From the NCBI GenBank assembly GCA_010093685.1, contig MU006235.1:883780-947779 (forward strand): 64,000 bases of DNA. Reading direction: 5' to 3'. This document shows, in pieces, positions 1 to 10,466 of the stretch (positions are counted from its first letter, which is position 1; every line of letters starts with the position of its first letter). The notes below the pieces were generated by a model that saw only the letters and a program-made list of their open reading frames with translations, was not told the origin of the DNA and did no database searches. The translations under genes were made by a program, and so were the position numbers. This DNA comes from Ophiobolus disseminans. Its lineage: Eukaryota > Ascomycota > Dothideomycetes > Pleosporales > Phaeosphaeriaceae.

Positions 1-75
1 TTATGTCCTCATTGCTTGCGCTACCTCTTGGAGAAAAGAATTCAGGCTGACAATGGATGTAGAGATGCGGATCAG

Positions 76-173
76 AGTCCGATCAGTGCAAGAACCAGTG
101 CTACTGCGCTTTCTTTGACAGCCCACGCTACGGAGACTTTTGCCAAGTCAAGTGCGGCATGAAATGCAATTAG
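76..173 (+). CDS. 3' end of a cysteine-rich small protein gene (5' part outside window)
   Basis: A short open stretch after a plausible acceptor (TCAG at 72-75, with a CTGAC-like branch point about 25 nt before it) ends in a TAG at 171-173. It encodes about 32 residues with six cysteines (CKNQCYC ... DFCQVKC ... MKCN), the density expected of the disulfide-rich tail of a small secreted protein. The same frame is closed by a TGA at 48-50, so the rest of the gene must lie in an upstream exon, probably left of the window. The next gene downstream is also a small cysteine-rich protein on the same strand, so a tandem pair is possible, but the spacing of cysteines differs and homology is not shown. 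No function can be assigned. Confidence 0.4.
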
Positions 174-627
174 AGAGGAGCGAAGGGCGGGGAGGAAGGT
201 ATGAAACCAGGAACTTTTGTTCAACGACGGGTAATTTCGACTTCAGCACTAGTGTGCGTCGGAGAGGAGGATGCGCACTCCCCCGGGAAGACCTGAGAGC
301 TTAGACAGCTGCAGTGGATATACAGTCATTGAGCCATCATGATAGCGGTCATGGCACGGATGAGTTAAGTTAGGACAATTAAATCGTGAGAATACCTGCA
401 ATTGCACTTGTCGCTTCTGAAACGACCATTATTGGCCAACCTCTCGCACGTATACACCTCGTCTGTTTGCATTCGTGCCAGCACCGCAGCACTCCACGCC
501 AGCGTACTCCCCGCTCTTCACACATCTCCAAGGCCCATATCACAAAAGTTCTCTTGGTCAAGTTCTCACGAGACATTCTTATTACACCACCTTTCCTCGC
601 CCAAAGCCTCGCAATACCACGAGCATC
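174..627. other. Intergenic, no gene seen
   Basis: 454 bp between two small cysteine-rich genes. The 100 bp before the next ATG are rich in C and T (repeated CTCTTC/CCTC tracts), as in many fungal 5' leaders. No TATA box or RNA gene was recognised. Confidence 0.5.
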
Positions 628-1121
628 ATGAAGTTTAAACGCAATCGCAAATCTCCCATCTCTTGTATCAGCTTCGAGGCAGGCTTCATGATATTCCTCG
701 TACTTGTGGTTCTTGGTGTTATCGGAGGACTCGCCTACAACTACCGTGATCTCTCCCCCAGCACCAAAGACTTGATGTCCGTCAGAATGGGAAACGATCA
801 GGACCAGCCGTCCACGCCCGAAGATGGCGCACCGTTGGATAGACACACAATATTTGGCAAGCCTGAGGATGTTAAAACGGCTGAGTGCACCCTCTGCAAG
901 AATACAATGAAAGCATGTCTTGGTGTAAGCTACAATTGCAACCGATGAAGAGTCGCTACTAACGTCATGGTCAGCGGTGTGTCAAGCGGCTAGGCTACTT
1001 CGGGCGATGTGAAGGCGAGATCATTAAGATGTATCCATTCTGCTACACTGAGTGCGATCTGAATAGTTTCCCGCATTACATGCCGCCGATAGGTTGGAAC
1101 AATGTGACCGGCGGTATATGA
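628..1121 (+). CDS. Small cysteine-rich single-pass membrane or secreted protein
   Basis: Two exons, 628-924 and 975-1121, separated by a 50-nt intron (GTAAGC donor, GCTACTAAC branch point, TCAG acceptor), give 147 residues. The first 18 residues are basic and polar, residues 19-38 form one hydrophobic segment (MIFLVLVVLGVIGG), and the rest is polar with seven cysteines (C87, C90, C97, C101, C111, C122, C126). The basic residues before the hydrophobic segment suggest a type II anchor or an uncleaved signal with the cysteine-rich part outside. Splicing is required, because without it the frame stops at 946-948 and three conserved-looking cysteines would be lost. The product is not recognised. 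Small size, lineage-restricted look and cysteine content would fit an effector-like or surface protein, which is only inference. Confidence 0.6.
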
Positions 1122-1618
1122 TCGGCATCGGAAGAGGGATCACGGTGGTTCAGGTGCAACTCATTGGGGTTTACGCGGTTGGTCATGGACCTATACGTTG
1201 AGCCCATGAATTTGATAAGCACTACAAACTAAGAAGACACACTCACTGTATCCCTCGTAAATGTCTGATACTCCCATGAAGAATCGTCGGCCTTGGATGA
1301 CGTGGTAGTAGAGTTTTGCGAGCTAAATCAAAAGCTGCCCACCATGGGCCCCGATATCTCACCTGCGGGTAGAATAGAGGTTGTACACGACTCTCGAATC
1401 TAGTATACAAGGGCCATAGTTGTTAGGTCGAGATGAGTCGCGAGCATGCTGACGTCCACGTTGGCACTTCTTGAAGGGTGATGTAGCTATCTCTGGGAGA
1501 CTGCAAAATAGTCGAAAGATTTTCGTAGGTTAACGGTGGCAATAGTTTGCTTAGCAGGTGGTGACACTAATGACAGAAGCTCCCGAGGCGCTTGATAGGG
1601 AACTCAGGTGACACAAAT
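1122..1618. other. Intergenic between convergent genes
   Basis: About 500 bp between the 3' ends of two convergent genes. No open frame with recognisable coding character and no RNA gene was seen. Confidence 0.5.
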
Positions 1619-3379
1619 CTATTTCCCCGATTTCGTATGCTTCCTTATTCGTATCGCAACCTTCTCCAGTGGTTTGACCATGCCAAATGCCGTCTCGCGT
1701 ACTGGCGGCACTACTGCGTCAAACAAGTCAGGGTCACACAACTGAAGCTCAAACTCGCTGAGTAGTATGGCTAGAGTCGCCGCGTGTAACGTCCTCACAT
1801 AGTATTTTCCAAGAAGCAAACTTTGTGACCTGCCCATGGTGATGTTCAGTGGCTCAAGGTCTTCCATGCTGAACAACGAGGCACTGGCATCGTTCCGTTG
1901 GCCCCTCTGATTAGCCTTGGAGCCTGAGCGATTAGGAAGGATGAAGCGTTCCGCCCAGTAATCTTCAAGTGGCTTCTCGACCGAAGAGGGTCTAGCCTTC
2001 TCCCAGGCCTTAGTGTCGAGCGCCAGGTCGTGCGAGAACATTAAGATAGGTGTGTTCCGCGGCACAAGCCAGTGATCACCAATTTTGAGACTCTGGCTTG
2101 GGATATGGGCTACAATCGACGCCACGCGCAGACGTGTGGTCTCGGCCAGAAGCGAATCGATGAGAGGAAGATCGGTAATAGCGGAAATGTTATAAGCTGC
2201 GCCTTGTGACGGACGGTAACGATCGATTCTGGTGGCAAGGTCCTTAGCGAGTTGTGGCGTGCGGAGAAGCTCTACAAGCGTCCAGAACACGCGGGGAAAG
2301 GTGTTAGAATTTGCCCTGTACAACTCGATTAGCTTTTTCAGATGACTTGGTTCTTCGCCGAAGGTCAAACTTACTCGTGCATGATGCTCAACAACTCCAC
2401 TGCTCTCCCTCTGAGATCTATTCCTTTGAGACCCGCAAATAGAGCATCCCTTTCTTGGATGAGCTTTGACCCTTTGCGTTCATCCCAAGTCGGGTCTTCG
2501 TCAACGATCCTGGCAAACTCTGATCCACTATGGTTTACCTTCAACCATCTCTCCAATCCCTCTAGTAGTCGATCTCGAACCTGTGATGCTGCGGAAGGCA
2601 CCCAATAACGTGGAAGACCCGGAACGAATCCCTCGGTGGCATCTGCAAATTCCCAATAGTCACGAACGACACCGGGGTACTGTTTGAAGAGATCCGTTCC
2701 AAAGAGTGATTCTAACGTGCAGCGTGTGATCACTTGTTGCAAGAAAGACCATGTGTCCTCAATCTGCGTCCAAGTACCGACCTGAAACATTTTGTTGTTC
2801 ATGTTCGCAGACAAAACCGAGATGTAGGTTTCCATGTTGTCAACGAGGGCCGTGCCTGTCAAATGCCTTTGTGTTGGCTTGACTAGAGCTTTCTCGAAGG
2901 CAACTTTCACGGTGTCCGAAACACCGTTCCCGTTGTACAAGTCCAAAGCGCTTGGTGGAAGGCCGAATAGCTTGTCCAACGCCTGGATGTATGCACCTGC
3001 ATTTGATGCTGCCAAAACCTCTGTCACCTGGATGGGCTCGCGCACGATAAGAAGCCCTTGAGGTCCAGCTTTGACATAGAAAGGTGCGAAATTGCCATAT
3101 TCTTTTCTGCTTTATATCAGTATAACGGCATTGCCAAGTGAGGATCACGCACATAAGCTGTGCGAAATACTTCTGTGGCCCGGTGTTTGCCAGACCGAAC
3201 GCGTGAAAGATACCTGGCACATAGTATGGCGCAGTTGATGGCGTTTTCCCACGAGCTCTGGACCGCGCATTTCGGTGGAAAAGTATGGTGGTGATGTAAT
3301 ATGTGAGGAATGGAACAATAATGAAGGTTGAAATGATAAGCAAAGCTTGTTGATTGGGGTATCCCATCTTCGTTCCCAA
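1619..3379 (-). CDS. Cytochrome P450-like protein lacking the heme-ligand cysteine
   Basis: Three exons, 3379-3153, 3106-2375 and 2315-1619, encode 551 residues; the introns are 46 nt (GTGCGT...GCAG) and 59 nt (GTAAGT, CTAAT branch point, TACAG), and phases match. Residues 11-34 form an N-terminal membrane anchor, as in microsomal P450s. The I-helix region (ANSNTFPRVFWTL, about 320-332) and the ExxR motif (ETTR, 378-381) are clear and resemble the CYP7/CYP8-like (prostacyclin-synthase-like) fungal group. At the heme-binding loop, where FxxGxxxCxG is expected, the protein reads ITMGRSQSLLLGKYY (478-492), with no cysteine; the only later cysteine is C513, outside the loop. The K-helix and the helix after the loop align well, so the frame is right. 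It is either a catalytically dead P450 or a decaying gene, although no stop codon or frameshift is present. Confidence 0.8.
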
Positions 3380-3927
3380 AAGTCAAACCGCTTTCTTCTC
3401 AATTCAGACTGATCACCGTGAAAAGAACGATTGGACTTCACGGTCGCGCTTAGTCAGCGTGATTGTGAAATCTGTCCGCAGGAAAATTTTGAGCCGATTA
3501 CACGAGGCTAACAGCGACCCTGCGTAGAGAAATCCGGCAGCGCCCGCTGTAATATGAAACGAGATCAACGATGGGTTCGGTTCAAGAGTTGGGGCTGTGG
3601 GTGTTGTGAGGTAGGAAGATGAGATTCAACGGGCACATCGGATGACCGAGACGCGCTAGCGGGGGTGCTTTAGCTCTGACTCTATTTGGACTGGCAAGCC
3701 CGGCATACATGTGTCATGCAACCTTCACACCTCTACTTCCATCCAACCTTCATGTCAGATGTCTCATAGCAGACGCGTTGGACATATAGGTATCGAATCG
3801 CAGATCTTATAGACCGACGTATACGCGCAGTGGCTTATCATGGAAAGCAGCGCACTGTATTTAGGATCTCGACTTAACAACGTCCTCACTCCTCCCCTTC
3901 TCTTCTCTCAATCCTCAGTCTCATCAA
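3380..3927. other. Upstream region of the P450-like gene
   Basis: About 550 bp between the start of the P450-like gene and the 3' end of the broken hydrolase gene, both on the minus strand. A C/T-rich stretch lies at 3885-3910 on the plus strand. No gene was recognised. Confidence 0.4.
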
Positions 3928-4838
3928 TCAGATCTGAGTAATCTTGAGATTCGCCAAATCAGCCGATACGACCGACCACCCATCATTCTTCGCACCCGCG
4001 CCCGTGAGATACTCAGATGCCGTCGCATTGCCACGCACATACCACTGCACCCACTTTGCGCCAATAACACCAAATTTTCCACCATTCGCCTCGGTATATG
4101 TACCGCCATGGCCAACAGGTAAGTTGCCTTTCCACTTGGGAGTTCCAGCCGGCAGATTTGTGTAGTCGCGTTAGCCCTACACGCCATCAGTCATGGAACA
4201 AAGTCACCAACAAGCGGGTGCACTTACGTTAGCATAAGCAATATCGCTCGATCCACCTAAGAAGTAGAAGATTGGTATATTGTAGGCCTTTGCAGCAGTT
4301 TGATTGGTCAACAAGCCTGAACTCCAGATGCCAATGCCCATGACGCGTGAGTCCCAGATCTGGTCGTACGCTTCGATGCCACCACAAGAAAATTCCGCAG
4401 CCACGATGCGGCTAGCGTCGACGTTGGAGTACGGCCCTTCCCCGGCTTGTTGCGTGATCCAGTCGATGCTTTGTCGCATCACTGCAGAAGTGGTTGAGCC
4501 AGTGCCTTTAGGAGTGCCGCTCGCAATGACAAGGACGCCGTACGAGGCGAGCTGTTGGAGAAAGGGCGCTTGACCGGTCGCATCAGCCGAGCAGCCTCCA
4601 TTACCCCATATTAGGACGGGTAGCTTAGTGCTGCCCGCGTTGGAGGGCTTGTAGAGTGTATGACCGGTTAGTGAGGAGTCCTGCAAGTAAGTCTTCAAAT
4701 GGGTCAGAACACGCCTACCATTTGTTTCTTGGTCACTCACCACAGGTCCATAAGGTCCATTGCCACCACCGCTTTGACGTTGGTCAAGCGGTGCAGCGCT
4801 GGCCAAGACTGCAACAGTGTTGAAACAAGGAATCTCAT
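3928..4838 (-). pseudogene. Secreted alpha/beta-hydrolase gene, broken
   Basis: The coding parts are 4838-4741 (signal peptide region), 4680-4228 and 4176-3928, with introns at 4681-4740 (GTGAGT, CTGAC, CAG) and 4177-4227 (GTAAGT...GTAG). The protein fits a family of secreted fungal alpha/beta-hydrolase-like proteins (LPVLIWGNGGC, FSCGGIEAY, GHGGTYTEANGG). Three lesions are visible. The ATG at 4838-4836 opens a signal-peptide frame (MRFLVSTL...) that is one base out of register with the mature part (LASAAPLDQRQ). The first codons of the last exon read GGC TAA CGC GAC TAC, where the family normally has G-E-R-D-Y, so GAA appears changed to TAA (4171-4173). The nucleophile elbow reads E-F-S-C-G instead of GxSxG. 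Skipping to an in-phase acceptor (CCAAG before TGG) would avoid the stop but remove about 14 conserved residues. A sequencing error cannot be excluded for any single lesion. Confidence 0.65.
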
Positions 4839-5870
4839 TGCGTCATAAAGAGGGTAAAACTGACGATGGTCAGTGTGCCGGAAAAGCGTCTTTCTTTGCT
4901 TCTTTTTATCTCCAACCGAACCTACTGCCCAGTATAGTTATACTAGAACAACTCCAACGATGCCATCATTGCAGACCTCATGTCTGCCGAATCATGCTAC
5001 TGAGCGCGACGTAGTCTATCATCTTGGCTTCAACATCTTCCTGAGACCCTGAGACTAGCTAAAAGAGGTATTGATGCTTTGTTGTATATTGAAGGGGAAT
5101 ATGTCGCGATTTTAAGCACCGGTTGCATAGGTCTTAAAACAACCTCAGGCATCTGATCTCGGCAATCTGTAATGCGGGGAACATATAGCTGTCCATATAA
5201 TGCGCTACGATCGAATGCTGGCCGGGGATGCAGCGTCGTAAGATCGGACCTTGGCAGCTGGCTGCAAGATTCGCGAGTCCTCTCGCGGTCAGATCGTTGG
5301 CTAAATTCTGACTTTATCCACGGCTGCCGGCGAAAGCCTCTCACGGCGAGGCTGGATTGGAATGTGGTGGTGATAGGAAAGATTGGTCGATTAGAAAGGT
5401 CATGCGAAGCATCTTGTAGATGTTTGCCGTGAAAGAGCGAAACACAAAAGCTCACGTTAAGAACACTAGTTGGCGGTAAATATCAAGTCTACCAGCCTTG
5501 AGCGAGTGGTATCACGGGGTCGCGGAAAGAGAAGGTATACCATCGTGAGTTTGCGTCCACTGCGTGCTTCTATAATTGTTTTACAAATTTCTGATGACAC
5601 ACGACCTATTCCTCAGCCTAAAGCCACTAAGCGCAAGGACAAGATTCTTAGATCAGCCCCTCACATGAGAGGCTAAGTTTATTCATACACGAGAGATGAG
5701 TTGCCCCAGAGTTGAAGAAGGATACAGCATACACACAGTGCGACGTTACCGTTTGCGACGGCCTGGTCATGCTTAGGGAGCTCAGCCAATGCTTTGCAAG
5801 CAAAGCCGATGCATAAAGTGATGCACTGGTCTCTTCTCATTGTCTATCATCCTCAAAGCGCCTCGAAGAA
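4839..5870. other. Intergenic, no gene recognised
   Basis: About 1 kb. It contains open frames up to 141 codons on the minus strand (5030-5455), but their composition and lack of any motif do not support a gene. Confidence 0.4.
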
Positions 5871-6355
5871 ATGACAGACCTTTCGGATGCTCCTTTCTCC
5901 CTAATCGATCTGCAAGGCTTTGAAGCACTGAAACTCTCTTCACTCGTTGATCGTAAGCGTGAACACGTCTTAAAAAAGCTTGGCTCAAGCCAAAGCAGAA
6001 AATCAGACTCATAAAGCTTCTTATGCGATTCAACAAGTACCACGAAACGGGCAATCGTAACGAGGATATTAAAGCTCAGTTGGGACTGTCCTGGAAACAC
6101 ATCGAGCTGCTTGACCGGAGCATCAAACTGTGCCACGTGCATTTGAACATGCTCAATGAATGGCAGGCTGATTATCGGAAGGACTGGAATGGCGATGCAA
6201 GCCAAGAAGAGAAACAGAGCTTCATCAAGGAAAGGAAAGATCCATATACGGAAAAGCAGAGATAATTTGATGAAGAGTTGAGAAGAGTTACTAGCGAGAC
6301 ACAATCGCTACTTCGGGATCAGAGTAGCGCACAGACGGAGCTAGATGGAGTATGA
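5871..6355 (+). pseudogene. Relic of a coiled-coil protein gene
   Basis: A plus-strand frame from ATG 5871 to the TAA at 6012 (about 47 codons) continues in another frame as KIRLIKLLMRFNKYHE (from about 6002), runs to a TAA at 6263-6265, and resumes in the same frame up to the TGA at 6353-6355. Across these joins the sequence is charged and helical (KQSFIKERKDPYTEKQR, then FDEELRRVTSETQSLL), as in a coiled coil. The internal stop is most simply read as CAA changed to TAA. One frameshift plus one nonsense codon suggest a decayed gene. The family was not identified; the helical style resembles N-terminal regions of fungal STAND/NACHT-type proteins, but that is a guess. A minus-strand frame (5837-6304) overlaps it and appears to be its shadow. 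Confidence 0.35.
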
Positions 6356-6493
6356 TGGGATATCTCAGAGAACGAGTGGATAAGTGGTAGAAATGTAGAT
6401 GAGGCGTGGCAATTACCATGTGAATATCAGGTGTTGCTCAGAGTGATTTTAAATGGTTACGAATATATAGCAAGACTGATTACTTTTCGCAGC

Positions 6494-8182
6494 TCAAACC
6501 CTCAAACTTGCAACGTTATTCTTTAACCACTCCGACGTATCACTCCTGAAGTTATCATCAATCAACCCATTGCTGTTTGCCCCAATGTTAAGCAATTTCT
6601 TGCTCTTACTCCACTGCGGCCACTCCGCAAAACCGTTGCCTTGGTTTGGATCAAGGTTGTACACGAATGAGTAATAGTACCCTCGAACAGTCTTCGCAGC
6701 ATTGTTGGGTAAGATGCCGTAAAAGACCTGGATAAGATCGGAAGCGTGAAATGTTCCGAGGATGGGTGTGCCGTAGTTGTACGTGGAGAGATATGACCAA
6801 GACGGTACGGAGGGATTGACGGCAGACGCTGTTTCCAAAAAGATGCGTCGAGTGAGAGTGAATGTTATGTCGCCAAGAATTGCGCTCACGCGTTTGAATT
6901 GGGGGTAGAGGATGTTGAATATACCGGTTCGGAACGGCGATCCATCTTCAGTCATGGTCTGATATGTTCCGACGAGTTCATTGATTTGCGCAGTTGAGGC
7001 CTTGTCGAAGAAAACGGTCGAGAGATATGTAGAAACTTCGGCCGTTGTTGTGAGGTTAGGCGTGAAGAGACCAAAGAGAGTACCTTCGTCTTCCTGGTCG
7101 CCGACGATGAAAGGCACCTTCGCATACTTGCCAGCCACAACGAGTGCCTCGGGTGATGCGGTGATTGTCGTTCCATCGGGTCGTGGAAGGTAGGAAAGGT
7201 TGACAGTGAAGTAGGACAGAATACCAGGCACGGAGTTGCAAGCTTGAAGAAACTTGGTATACGGTGTTGTTCGCAGGCAGCCCAGCGAGTCGGAAGAACC
7301 AGAGCATCCAGCTTCTTGAACTACCCTGTCGTAAATGGCTTGCGCTTTGCCAGAGTCAACAGGTTGTGCGGGCACGATCGATCCGGAATTCATGATGGCA
7401 GCCCTGAAAAGCGGTTTGCCCTTGTATGAGGTGTCACCATCGTACAAAAGCATCTGATCCATCACGGAGATGCTGCCCGCGCTCTCGCCCCAGATCGTGA
7501 CTTTTTCAGGGTCACCACCGAATGCAGCGATGTTGTCCGCGACCCATTTTAAACCAAGCCGCTGGTCCAGGAGTCCAAGATTTGCAGAGCCATCTGCCAA
7601 GATCTCTTTGCCTGGCATGAAACCAAATCCTCCAACACGATAATTTACGGCGACGAAGATAATGGGTTTGCCCTGCGCGACCGACTCAGCCACAAGTGAT
7701 GTTCCATCATACATGGCCGTCGCTCCCAGCTCGAATCCGCCACCGAAGATCCAGAAGAGGACAGGAAGTTTGGCATCTGCTTTGGTTCCCGCTGGTCGTT
7801 GTACGTTGATCGTTAAGCAGTCTTCTCCAGAGTTTGCCACGGCCTGGAAGAGTGGCGTATTGAGCAGTGTTCCGAGTATGTTGGTCGGGAAATTTAGTTC
7901 GTCAACGCTGAAGAAGAATTGCGGGCAACCTCGCGGCGAAGCAGTGCCGTCTACTTTTCCAATGGCAGAGGTGATGGGCTGCGGAGGCTTGAGGCGAAGT
8001 TGACCAACGGGTGGTTGCGCGTATGGAATACCATTGAAGGTTTCGACGCCCGATGAGTCCTTGCCAGCGACGGTGGCTTGCGGTGAAGGCGCAACTACAG
8101 TTGGTGCTGCTCGCTTCACGAGATGTGCTGGAGCTGCAAAAACCAAAGGAACGATAGCGAAAGCTGCAACCAGCTTCATCAT
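6494..8182 (-). CDS. Secreted type-B carboxylesterase/lipase
   Basis: A single exon encodes 562 residues starting at the ATG at 8182-8180; the open frame extends further upstream, but this start directly precedes a signal peptide (MMKLVAAFAIVPLVFAAPA) and a Kex2-like KR site. It belongs to the carboxylesterase type-B family (alpha/beta hydrolases such as Candida rugosa-type lipases), which cleave ester bonds in lipids or other esters outside the cell. The nucleophile motif GESAGS, the oxyanion-hole stretch FGGGFELG, the acidic residue region GDQEDEGTLFG and the histidine region GTFHASDLIQ are all present. A cysteine pair near GEDCLTINV is typical. The family's usual length is about 540-570 residues, so it looks intact. 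A TATA box lies about 90 bp upstream. Substrate cannot be told from sequence. Confidence 0.92.
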   Translation of the reverse strand: MMKLVAAFAIVPLVFAAPAHLVKRAAPTVVAPSPQATVAGKDSSGVETFNGIPYAQPPVGQLRLKPPQPITSAIGKVDGTASPRGCPQFFFSVDELNFPTNILGTLLNTPLFQAVANSGEDCLTINVQRPAGTKADAKLPVLFWIFGGGFELGATAMYDGTSLVAESVAQGKPIIFVAVNYRVGGFGFMPGKEILADGSANLGLLDQRLGLKWVADNIAAFGGDPEKVTIWGESAGSISVMDQMLLYDGDTSYKGKPLFRAAIMNSGSIVPAQPVDSGKAQAIYDRVVQEAGCSGSSDSLGCLRTTPYTKFLQACNSVPGILSYFTVNLSYLPRPDGTTITASPEALVVAGKYAKVPFIVGDQEDEGTLFGLFTPNLTTTAEVSTYLSTVFFDKASTAQINELVGTYQTMTEDGSPFRTGIFNILYPQFKRVSAILGDITFTLTRRIFLETASAVNPSVPSWSYLSTYNYGTPILGTFHASDLIQVFYGILPNNAAKTVRGYYYSFVYNLDPNQGNGFAEWPQWSKSKKLLNIGANSNGLIDDNFRSDTSEWLKNNVASLRV

Positions 8183-8271
8183 GGTAGCGATATTCCCTGG
8201 TTCCTGCTTGTAGTGACAAATCGAGCGCTGAGGCCAGGGGATGGTCTGTTGTCCTCTGTGTACTGCTCGAT

Positions 8272-8278
8272 CTTTATA
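8272..8278 (-). promoter_or_regulatory. TATA box of the carboxylesterase gene
   Basis: TATAAAG on the minus strand, about 90 bp before the chosen ATG, supporting the start at 8182. Confidence 0.5.
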
Positions 8279-8299
8279 CACCTCCAATGGTGACTTTAT

Positions 8300-10466
8300 C
8301 GCGAGCTACAGCGCGAACTTCCCCGCAAAAGGTTCGGTGTTTGGTTTTGGTGCGGAGAGTGTCCAGGTGATGTGAATATTGACAAGGAAGTCTACAAGTC
8401 TCCGTGCGTGCAGTATTGCCTCAGTCGACATGACATCCTTTCCGGGTAGTGACATCGCAGATCGTACCGTTTCCAGGTTATGAACGCCGAGTAGCTTCAC
8501 AAGACGGCATTTTGCTTCTTCGTTGGACCAATGAGAATCATCCTGAGCTCTTTGATAGCCAGGGGCAGTGGTGAAAATAAGACAGGCCAACATCTTCGGG
8601 TGCATAAGCGCCTGTGAGCAAACGGGCGCTTGCTTGTTTTGCTTGTCAACGGTCATGAGGCACACATGGCCTGAAGGACGAATTGTGGCGGCTTATACCG
8701 CGATTTTCTAGTAGACCAGGATGATAGTGCCAGGTTGTTTTCGGTGAACCATTCTCGGTTTTCGTTTGCACCCCGACAACAGGCCGTGATTATCTTGATC
8801 TTGCGCTCTTCGATGGTACCTAGCGACGTCATTATCGCTGGCGGTGACAACACGTGGCTGCAAGGTAATATAACTTTTGCCGGAACCCAGCGTGTTCCAT
8901 ACGGTACCTGTCACCGGGAAATTGTGAGCAAATCGCTAGTTCCGGCTGCGCTGCACGGAGATCAGCCGAAAGACGTTGGTTCGCGTGTCCTAGCAACGGG
9001 CTTGTTTCCGTTCAGGGGCGATTGCGGGGATAAAAACGCGGGGTATCACTTGAACCCCCAAGTCCACCACACCATGTACTCTACGACTCGCCCATTTGTC
9101 TATAAAGTTCAAGCATACGACCTCGGCAGCTTTGAAAAAAGAGGAAAACGTACGCAAAATTTCTGACATGTGAATAAGAGCGGACATGGTATTCCTTAGG
9201 CGTTGTATGGTCGCCGACTACAGGTACGCTTTCGAGATCTTGGGCAACCGATGGAATACGGTGCATGGATGTACATGCTGTGGTTTATGCACGACTCTAG
9301 GTAGGGATACACTCAAATTCGGAATCTAGGAAAGTAAACGGCGAAGAGAACGCTTCGGACAACCCAAAGCTGAAGGACGACCTACCACCCCGAGCGACCA
9401 GCATTCTCGGCTAAATCTTGCAAGTCGTTTTGCGTAAGGGAAAAAAGGTCATCGCACGGTACGACCGTATCAACAAATGCCTTTCGAAGATGAACTTCAC
9501 GGCCCGATCGATGGCGGCAGTCGCGGCGAAGACGCTCCCCGAAGACAAGGCAGCAGCAGTCCCAGACCGAGTCAGTCGGGACGAAAATTAATGCAAGTCC
9601 GAGCCACATCCTTGTACCCACGAGTCATCGGCAAAACCTCCGTTTGGACACACCATCTATGCCGTAAACCATAAGATTGGCAAGCGCGCTTTCTGAGCCA
9701 TAACGCATGCAGACTGAGGCCGTTTATGGCCCCTGCGTGGGAACACATGGCGACTGCATGCGCATTTCAGCATCGATGCCGCGTTGTTGAGGCATGCGCA
9801 GCCTCCCAACTGTCAAATCTTGTCAAAATGGACCTCGACCGTAAGGTAAGGCGACGGTATTTGAAGGCAGGTGGCCTTGAAAACAAGCCAGAAGGTGAAG
9901 CCGGGAAGCACATGTGCTAGGTCTGGACAATCCGCTTGTCGCGCTGGTTGCTGCGCAGTCTCCCTAGGTAAGCGATGAGCAGATTGAACTTGCGGACTTT
10001 CTTCACTTACAGTCACCAACTTGCGACACAACCTTTTAACCCACAGTTCGTCGATGTCAAGACCGAGTACTATAGTATCTACCTTGAGCGACTTGTTCCA
10101 ACCGGAGAAATTCACGTACTACCGGTGACATACAACAAATATGAGAATGCTGAATTCGTCTTCTATGGTTGTTGCAAGCCTAAGTAGCACTAGAGGTTAC
10201 AGCAGCGTATCCAGTTCTTGGCCAATACAGGCCATTGTGTGGGAAGAAAGCAGCCTGCACGCTTGTCTCGAGACTCTAGCACAATCAATTTGCCTAGAGA
10301 GTATTAGACGGATAGTGCGCATTCACGTACCAGCAAAAAGTTGCTGCTTCTGATGTCAAAGTCACTTGTGTTCACAAAGGTTTTTCAACAGCAATCTCGA
10401 AAGCTGTCATATATCAGAACAATTCAAGGCAGTGGAGAGAGGACATCATTCGAATACCTTCTCACC
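8300..10466. other. Long gene-poor stretch
   Basis: About 2.2 kb without a convincing gene. Short frames exist (for example 8306-8665 minus, 119 codons, and 9975-10187 plus), some with a mildly protein-like composition, but none has a motif, intron structure or start context that would support it. Decayed genes are possible. Confidence 0.4.

Noticed and set aside
4204..4806. Reading the hydrolase as an intact 200-residue protein
   Set aside because: The frame begins at a TTG, lacks the signal peptide, and ends within an intron; the conserved C-terminal part lies beyond a nonsense codon.
5837..6304. 155-codon minus-strand frame with hydrophobic stretches
   Set aside because: It mirrors the charged coiled-coil relic on the plus strand; the hydrophobic character is the reverse reading of Lys/Glu codons.
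8735..9187. Overlapping plus and minus frames of 60-140 codons
   Set aside because: No motif, start context or intron signals; frames on both strands overlap.
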